Shown: piece after piece, positions 60,101 through 64,000 of the stretch
Layout of the letters: each line of letters opens with the position of its first letter
Numbering within the stretch: position 1 is the stretch's first letter
Assembly (NCBI RefSeq): GCF_000247695.1
Contig: NW_004624866.1
Location: forward strand, 4,391,878-4,455,877
Direction of reading: 5' to 3'
DNA: 64,000 nucleotides
Source of the DNA: Heterocephalus glaber
Lineage: Eukaryota; Chordata; Mammalia; Rodentia; Bathyergidae
The notes under the pieces: generated by a model
Database searches by the model: none
The model's input: only the letters and a program-made list of their open reading frames with translations
What the model was told of the DNA's origin: nothing
Program-made: the position numbers and the translations under genes

Positions 60101-63100
60101 CATGTTCAATAAGCACTGACTGTCTGCTTACCGTAAGCAGCAACTAAAAAGTTAACTTAGAACAGAACTGGGAACAAACTGAAACGTTCAGCAAATTAAC
60201 ACAAGAAATGAGAGAGAGTGTGCTATTATGTGTAGGTCACCACAGACCACTGTAACAAACTTCCAAGAGAAATGCCGAATTCAATGCTTCCAATGAAAGC
60301 ATATAGATACAGAAACTAAAGATACAGAACTAGAAAGATACAGAAATACAGTCACATTTTTAGTCACACCAATCCAGCCAGAAGACTACTATCTTCAGGA
60401 AACATTGGATGTGTCAAGAAAATGGTTTTCCTTGTTCTCTCTACAGAAGTGTCTGTTGAAATCCTGAAGACATCTACGGTCCCAGAAAATTCTTTGGAGA
60501 ATACCAATATGGAACAGGAAAATTTACTACTTTTCAGTTTACTTTGCAGACTCAATGTGAAAATGATAGCTGAAATAAAAAATGTAATCTAGAAAGTTCA
60601 TAGAAGCAATTTAGGGCCCATTACACCAAATACAATTCTGGGAGATTTTTTTTTTAAATGATGATGTCTTTGGACCCCTCCCCCGCCACTGCTGGTCACT
60701 TACAGGAGTCAGCATCTGAATGCTTTCAGCAAAGTTCCCAATGAAGGCCATGATGGTCATCTTCTGCATGAGCCTCTCGATCTTACTAAACTGCATCATG
60801 AACCGGTCTTCATCAGACAAGTTCTCCAGGGGCTTCCTTTCCCGCTCATAGAGCCGAAGGACTTTCACCTCATTTTCAGTTGGCAAGAACCTCATCAAGC
60901 ATTCTACAAAGTCTACAGGCAGTGTCTTCAGGTCAAATCTGAAGACAACGTGGACACGTTAGCGTTAGAGAGAAAGCCACCCTTCTGACTACTCCCATCC
61001 AATCCAGTGCATCTGCTACCAAGTCAACAAGTCTCAGGGCCGGGGATTTAGCTCGGTGGTTTTGTCGCCTGCTGCACAAGCGCAAGGACCAGAGTTCGAT
61101 CCCCGGTACCAAAAAAAAAAACAAACAAGTCTCACATTCCTACAGCTGTACCAGGAGGCTCCACCCTGGGAGTGCGTCCTGACTAGGCATTAGGACTCAG
61201 GATTGGTCCTTCCTAACAACTCGAACCTTAATGTAGCTGCACCCCTTGGTTTTCCAGGCTATTATCTTATAGTATTTTTGGTACCGGGGATCGAACTTGA
61301 GTCCTTGCGCATGCGCAGCAGGCAGTGAAACCACTGAGCTAAATCCCCGGCCCTTACTATCTTATAGTTTTGGGGCAGCTCTGAACCTCTCCAAATCGAG
61401 AGTAAATCACAACAGGAGAAAGCAGAAGAAAGGTTGAAAAATCTAATGGTTAAGTGGTTCAAGAACATGGTTTTGAGCCACTGGGAAGTACTGCCAATCA
61501 AGATTAGTCTGTATGCACAATTACAGAATATATGGCAACTTTTGTGAAACATTTCAATTAAACCAAAAGTCAAAGATTAATCTTTGTTTGGCAAAATAAC
61601 AGAATTATACTTAAATCATCATGACAAACAAGGTATATCAAGATCAACATGTTTCTGCCAGCTTGAACAACCAGTGGTACATACACAGCACTCCCATCGG
61701 ACGGCTCGTACCACTGGTGGTTGAAATGGTACAGTAATACATGGGACAGTTCTGCATGTACCACTGGGGGTAAAAGCTGTCCAGCAGCGAGATGTATAAA
61801 TTATGGCCCTGTCGTGAATGTGTTAAAACCAGACTGCCTATCAGGTTTCAATATAAGAAATCATAACGAACTGTAGGAGGCGCTATACTATTAGATTATG
61901 ACCCTGGCCAAAGACCAAATCAGAGCAAAGGATTTCTTAGGGTCATAAATTCCTGAATGAGTCTCTAACCAAAATTTACAAAATAGCAATTTATGAATAA
62001 GTACTTTTTAAAACATTTAATAACATACTTATCACCATGTCCATAAGATCCTTTTTATAAATATATATAAAGCCAATGCCTTCTTTGCACTTCAAGAATT
62101 TAAAAACAAAATGAACTTTGTTTAAAGTGTCCTGGAAGTACTAAGAGCAACAATATTCACATTACTATTGTTATGAATTAAAATATGCATCTGTATCATA
62201 TTTGCATCTGGCATTGAATTATATCATTCCACAAATGCCATCAAATTTGTATTCAATAAATCTGGATAAAATTCCACATACTCCAGAGAAAACTGAAATG
62301 TCTCCCTTTTCTTAACATCTACCACTCTCAGCTCAACTTTCCTTTTATGTAAGCATTGCTGTAGGCCTATATAAAAGAGCAGACCAAGACAATAAAGGAT
62401 GTCACAATCCCGATGTTATTCCTCCAAAATGATTAATTATTCAAATACAGCACTACAGCAGCAACTTCCAGTTCACTTTTATCAGTGTTGGCATCTTATT
62501 CAACTCTGAAATGGCACCATGTAATAAGGAGAATCTCAGAAGTATAGAAGTCTTTTACATCAGCTCTTGCCCCACTATTAAATTTTTTATCTACTAATTC
62601 ATAATTTTCTTATTTTCATCACTATTCTAACCTTACTATAATATAATTTTCCAGAACGCCCTGAACTTACACATGAATAGCTTTACATATCTCATCGGCA
62701 GTCTTTCCAGCTTTCCTTAAAGTTATGGCAAGATTTTTGGCTCTATTTGCTTCTAGTAATGTCACTTTGCTTGATCCTTTCTGTGTCATCTTCTGCTTGC
62801 TTGAAGAAAGATCAATGGCAGGGCCTTGGGCTTTTGTCTTGAATATTTCTTCAAATTCATCCACATTTAAATCCTAGGGTGGAGAGGAATTGACATTACA
62901 AGCTGTATTCTACTTAAAGATTAAACCCTAAAACCACCATTTAAGCAGATAAAGAAAAAATCTTTTTCTATTAAGTACTTCTCTTTGGCCATTCTTGCTA
63001 TTTTTGTTCCTGTTTTGGTCAGGGTGCAAAACTATTAACACATATACCAAAGGGAATGTCCTAAGTATAACGCTGATTCCAACCAACCAATTCAGCTGTC

Positions 63101-63585
63101 TCCAATAACCAGCTGTATAGACAGCCACCACCCTAAAACTATTAAACAAGACGGCGAGTGTCAAAATTGAGTCCTTAATCAACACTGTTCAGAAAAGGCT
63201 TCTTATAAAGGATGAGATTGTCAGACACATCTTTTGTGGCATATATTGACACCCAAAACTATTCTATTTTAATATTTTAAACACAGTTTTCGATCTGCCT
63301 TATAGTGACCAATTTTATTTTCTGTATAAATCTGTTTATTCTTTATATTAAGGCACTTAAAACACTAGCACTATGCTAGTGAAACTTGCAGGTTAACAGA
63401 GCACCCATTTTGACTTTGTTGCACAAAGACCCCCCCAGCTTGGAACTCTTGGAAAGATACCTCCAGAATTCGCTCATCATCAATTTCATTGAAGACTGTG
63501 CCATTGATCTGATTGGGCTTCAGAGCAACCCAGTTAAACACTGGCATTCTGAACTTCGTCTTGATTGGCTTTTTAATTTTCACAG
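45090..63585 (-). CDS. FMNL2: FMNL2, formin-like protein 2 (FH2 domain to C-terminus; 5' exons outside window)
   Basis: This is the C-terminal part of FMNL2, a diaphanous-related formin that nucleates and elongates linear actin filaments at lamellipodia and filopodia downstream of Cdc42/Rac. Ten shared exons (1332 nt, no frame breaks) encode the FH2 domain from the [20 protein letters not shown] start, through the GNYMN hallmark ([20 protein letters not shown] follows), to the QDPK linker and the DAD core [13 protein letters not shown]2 rather than FMNL1 or FMNL3 is indicated by the near-identity to human FMNL2 as I remember it and by the three terminal peptides YHY, TQS and ITM. GTPase-binding/DID and FH1 exons lie beyond 64000. 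The phase-1 donor at 50730 can pair with acceptors before 48905, 47273 or 45199. The gene is convergent with PRPF40A, as in human. Confidence 0.97.
46082..46097. repeat. C16 homopolymer
   Basis: Uninterrupted run of C (G on the FMNL2 strand) in the intron between the TQS and ITM segments. Confidence 0.95.
46300..46460 (-). repeat. B1 + diverged ID dimer (B1-dID-like)
   Basis: Antisense ID half (gtactgggaattgacccaga, gagctacatccctag), then B1 half (ggagacagggtcttgctaaa, tgggattccaggcatg). Flanked by tccctcatac-like repeats. Confidence 0.85.
46761..46826 (+). repeat. 5'-truncated ID SINE
   Basis: Begins inside the element (gtgccgccacctgcctcgca), with tail and flanks tcctaatcttg / ccctaatcttg. 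Confidence 0.92.
47086..47273 (-). CDS. FMNL2: FMNL2 alternative terminal coding exon, TQS-type isoform, apparently extended
   Basis: The acceptor is tttttttctgtttag. Joined to the phase-1 donor it gives [20 protein letters not shown] then [11 protein letters not shown], the TQS tail. Where I expect a stop codon after the final Ser, the sequence has TGG (47181-47179). The frame continues for 31 more residues to TGA at 47088-47086. Either the stop was lost in this lineage, or this is a base error, or my recollection of the human stop is off. Usage is unproven. Confidence 0.75.
48814..48905 (-). CDS. FMNL2: FMNL2 alternative terminal coding exon, YHY isoform
   Basis: The acceptor is ccatgcag. 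Joined to the phase-1 donor it gives [20 protein letters not shown] then [10 protein letters not shown] and TAA at 48816-48814. Its first half resembles the terminal peptide I remember for the paralogue FMNL3, supporting an ancestral exon. Confidence 0.93.
50731..50854 (-). CDS. FMNL2: FMNL2 last shared exon, DAD autoinhibitory motif
   Basis: Its 41 codons start [11 protein letters not shown] and carry [11 protein letters not shown], the DAD core that binds the N-terminal DID to hold formins inactive. It ends GAIEDIIT plus one base (phase 1) at a gtaaag donor. All three terminal exons downstream fit this phase. Confidence 0.97.
51497..51595 (-). CDS. FMNL2: FMNL2 exon, charged helix after FH2
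   Basis: Its 33 codons are [20 protein letters not shown] then [13 protein letters not shown], a Glu/Gln/Lys coiled helix before the DAD. The acceptor is cctag and the donor gtaaga; phase 0 on both sides. Confidence 0.96.
52089..52171 (-). repeat. ID SINE (young subfamily)
   Basis: Antisense, flanked by tggacactcttt / tggacactgttt. Confidence 0.95.
53117..53432 (+). repeat. Tigger/MER2-like DNA transposon
   Basis: Starts gttggccctctgtatcgatg and ends gatactgagggacagttc; inside are tctagagatgatttagtata and agggacttgagcatcctcag. These match the nonautonomous Tigger layout known in mammals. Confidence 0.75.
53888..53989 (-). CDS. FMNL2: FMNL2 exon, end of FH2
   Basis: Its 34 codons run from [20 protein letters not shown] to RFVKAYK. 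The YFGE..K..P...FF motif closes formin FH2 domains. Acceptor tttttcacag, donor gtaaac. Confidence 0.97.
54660..54885 (+). mobile_element. L1-like purine-rich 3' end
   Basis: Purine-rich tract, then ggtgcaggcaccaattcccc and an A-rich tail, parallel to the 35440 copy (ggtacaggcacccaat). Confidence 0.5.
54965..55128 (-). CDS. FMNL2: FMNL2 exon, FH2 C-terminal helices
   Basis: It encodes (V)[20 protein letters not shown] onward to LQDDAKIAQ. The acceptor is tctatgccag and the donor gtagct. Confidence 0.96.
55320..55470 (-). repeat. MIR-like SINE fragment
   Basis: ttttgccaatgaagacaagt, ggcataaagaggttctgtag, ctgggtcacatggctagtag, atggcagaggagttcagg. Confidence 0.75.
56600..56745 (+). repeat. MIR-like SINE fragment
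   Basis: tcttgggttccagtcctgtt, atccttgggcaagacagtct, gtcaattcttcacctattat. Confidence 0.65.
57240..57369 (-). CDS. FMNL2: FMNL2 exon, FH2 post region
   Basis: It encodes [20 protein letters not shown] onward to HYVEKAAA. The codon for His in SLFHNELH differs from the Tyr I remember in human. Acceptor ttggtttcag, donor gtacat; ends in phase 1. Confidence 0.96.
57935..58086 (+). repeat. Tigger/MER2-like DNA transposon fragment
   Basis: gtattaagtattgtgagtaa, tccagagatgatttaaagta, agggacttgagtgtctgagg, gaccgagggacca: same family as the 53117 copy. Confidence 0.7.
58797..58914 (-). repeat. B1 SINE
   Basis: Antisense (tttgagacaaggtcttgcta, tcaggctggccttgtattgg, gtgctgagattataggcatg). Confidence 0.92.
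59275..59355 (-). CDS. FMNL2: FMNL2 exon, FH2 GNYMN motif
   Basis: Its 27 codons are [20 protein letters not shown] then KLQSLDL. The GNYMN motif is the family hallmark of the FH2 post, which binds the lasso of the other subunit. The acceptor is ctctcttgcag and the donor gtgagt. Confidence 0.97.
59458..59526 (-). CDS. FMNL2: FMNL2 exon with non-canonical GC donor
   Basis: Its 23 codons, [23 protein letters not shown], lie in the FH2 coiled-coil region. The donor reads GAG|GCAAGT, a GC-AG intron with otherwise perfect U1 complementarity. No GT nearby keeps the frame. Confidence 0.94.
59660..59740 (-). repeat. older ID SINE
   Basis: Antisense (cagtactgggaattgaactc, tgctgaggtacatccctggc). Confidence 0.8.
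60704..60938 (-). CDS. FMNL2: FMNL2 exon, FH2 knob region
   Basis: Its 78 codons run from [20 protein letters not shown] to [12 protein letters not shown]. The LPT.NEV..L motif and the [17 protein letters not shown] helix are typical of the FH2 knob and linker. Acceptor gttgtcttcag, donor gtaagt. Confidence 0.97.
61036..61122 (+). repeat. ID SINE (young subfamily)
   Basis: gggccggggatttagctcgg, gagttcgatccccggtacc and tail, flanked by caagtctca repeats. Just upstream (in FMNL2 sense) of an FH2 exon. Confidence 0.96.
61275..61353 (-). repeat. ID SINE (young subfamily)
   Basis: Antisense, flanked by attatcttatagt / actatcttatagt, with a very short tail. Confidence 0.95.
61670..61718. repeat. 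perfect 11-bp inverted repeat
   Basis: accagtggtac (61670-61680) and its exact reverse complement (61708-61718) around a 27-nt loop. The 10-nt core gtaccactgg occurs again at about 61758. Possibly the end of an old hAT-type MITE. Confidence 0.7.
62671..62873 (-). CDS. FMNL2: FMNL2 exon, FH2 lasso to linker
   Basis: It encodes [20 protein letters not shown] onward to ADEICKAIH plus two bases of a Val codon. MTQKGSSK replaces the human IPQKGSNK as I recall it. The acceptor is accctag and the donor gtaagt. Confidence 0.96.
63461..63585 (-). CDS. FMNL2: FMNL2 exon, FH2 N-terminal lasso region
   Basis: It encodes [20 protein letters not shown] onward to [10 protein letters not shown]. The tryptophan-containing FNW segment belongs to the FH2 lasso, which wraps the partner subunit's post region. 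Acceptor gatatccttag, donor gtatct; phase 1 in, phase 0 out. Confidence 0.96.
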
Positions 63586-63654
63586 CTAAGGATATCAAAG
63601 AGAATGAAATTAAGATCCCTCCAAGATGCCACAATCCTCAAGAACAATCAAACA

Positions 63655-63806
63655 AGCTGAGCGTGGTGGTGCAGGTCTATAGTCCCAGCATTCGGGAGGC
63701 TGAGGCAGGAGGATCGCTGTGAGTTCAAGGCTAGCCTAGGCTACATAGTTCAAGGCCAGCCTGAAGTACATAGCGAGACTCTGTCTCAAAAAAAAAACCA
63801 AAAACC
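63655..63806 (+). repeat. B1 SINE with internal duplication
   Basis: gctgagcgtggtggtgcagg, gaggctgaggcaggaggatc, two copies of a ttcaaggc(t/c)agcct segment, gactctgtctcaaaa. Flanked by aacaatcaaacaa / aacaatcagacaac. Confidence 0.93.
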
Positions 63807-64000
63807 AACAATCAGACAACAGTCCTTACAGGCGACACTTTTTAACACTGGAGGAAGGTGGGCAAGAGGCACCCAAGTGTATTTTAATATAGAAAACATT
63901 ACATATGGACTTGACCAGAGCCATTCAAGGCCCTCATTTGGTTGACTGAACACACCTTTATGTTAAAAGCTAAGGGTCAGGGTTTTGTTTTGTTTGGTTG

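Overview
The window is nuclear DNA from a placental mammal, almost certainly a rodent. Coding exons are small and separated by SINE-rich introns with GT-AG (once GC-AG) boundaries. The repeats are rodent-specific: B1 (7SL-derived) elements, ID (tRNA-derived) elements, and B1 + diverged-ID dimers. The dimers resemble B1-dID, which is known from beaver, squirrel, dormouse and hystricognath lineages. The young ID subfamily is unlike the mouse/rat BC1-type ID. I favour a beaver-like (Castoridae) genome, but that species guess is an inference and uncertain.

Two genes lie tail to tail. From 54 to 36360 on the plus strand are the last 23 coding exons of PRPF40A, a U1 snRNP-associated pre-mRNA splicing factor. 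They encode two WW domains, an alanine-rich linker, six FF domains and a basic, Ser/Arg/Lys-rich tail. They join without a frame error into 828 codons plus a stop. About 129 N-terminal residues lie upstream of the window, judged from my memory of the human protein. From 63585 down to 45090 on the minus strand are the last exons of FMNL2, a diaphanous-related formin that nucleates and elongates actin filaments. Ten shared exons encode most of the FH2 domain and the DAD region. They are followed by three alternative terminal coding segments that give C-termini ending YHY, TQS (here apparently extended) or ITM. Between the genes, about 36361-45089 holds both 3' untranslated regions and a short intergenic stretch with SINEs and a MIR fragment.

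The non-coding DNA is mostly repeats. It holds about 30 ID copies, many with visible target-site duplications, about 12 B1 copies and about 6 B1-ID dimers. It also holds an antisense L1 remnant at about 7.4-9.1 kb, two purine-rich L1-like 3' ends, a MaLR-type LTR remnant, several DNA transposon remnants and old MIR fragments.

I saw no CRISPR array, operon, prokaryotic element or unrecognised multi-gene system. The points most worth checking are the apparent stop-loss extension of the FMNL2 TQS isoform, the three-way FMNL2 terminal choice, a GC-AG intron inside FH2, a 17-nt obligatory micro-exon in PRPF40A, and the lineage-specific ID subfamily.
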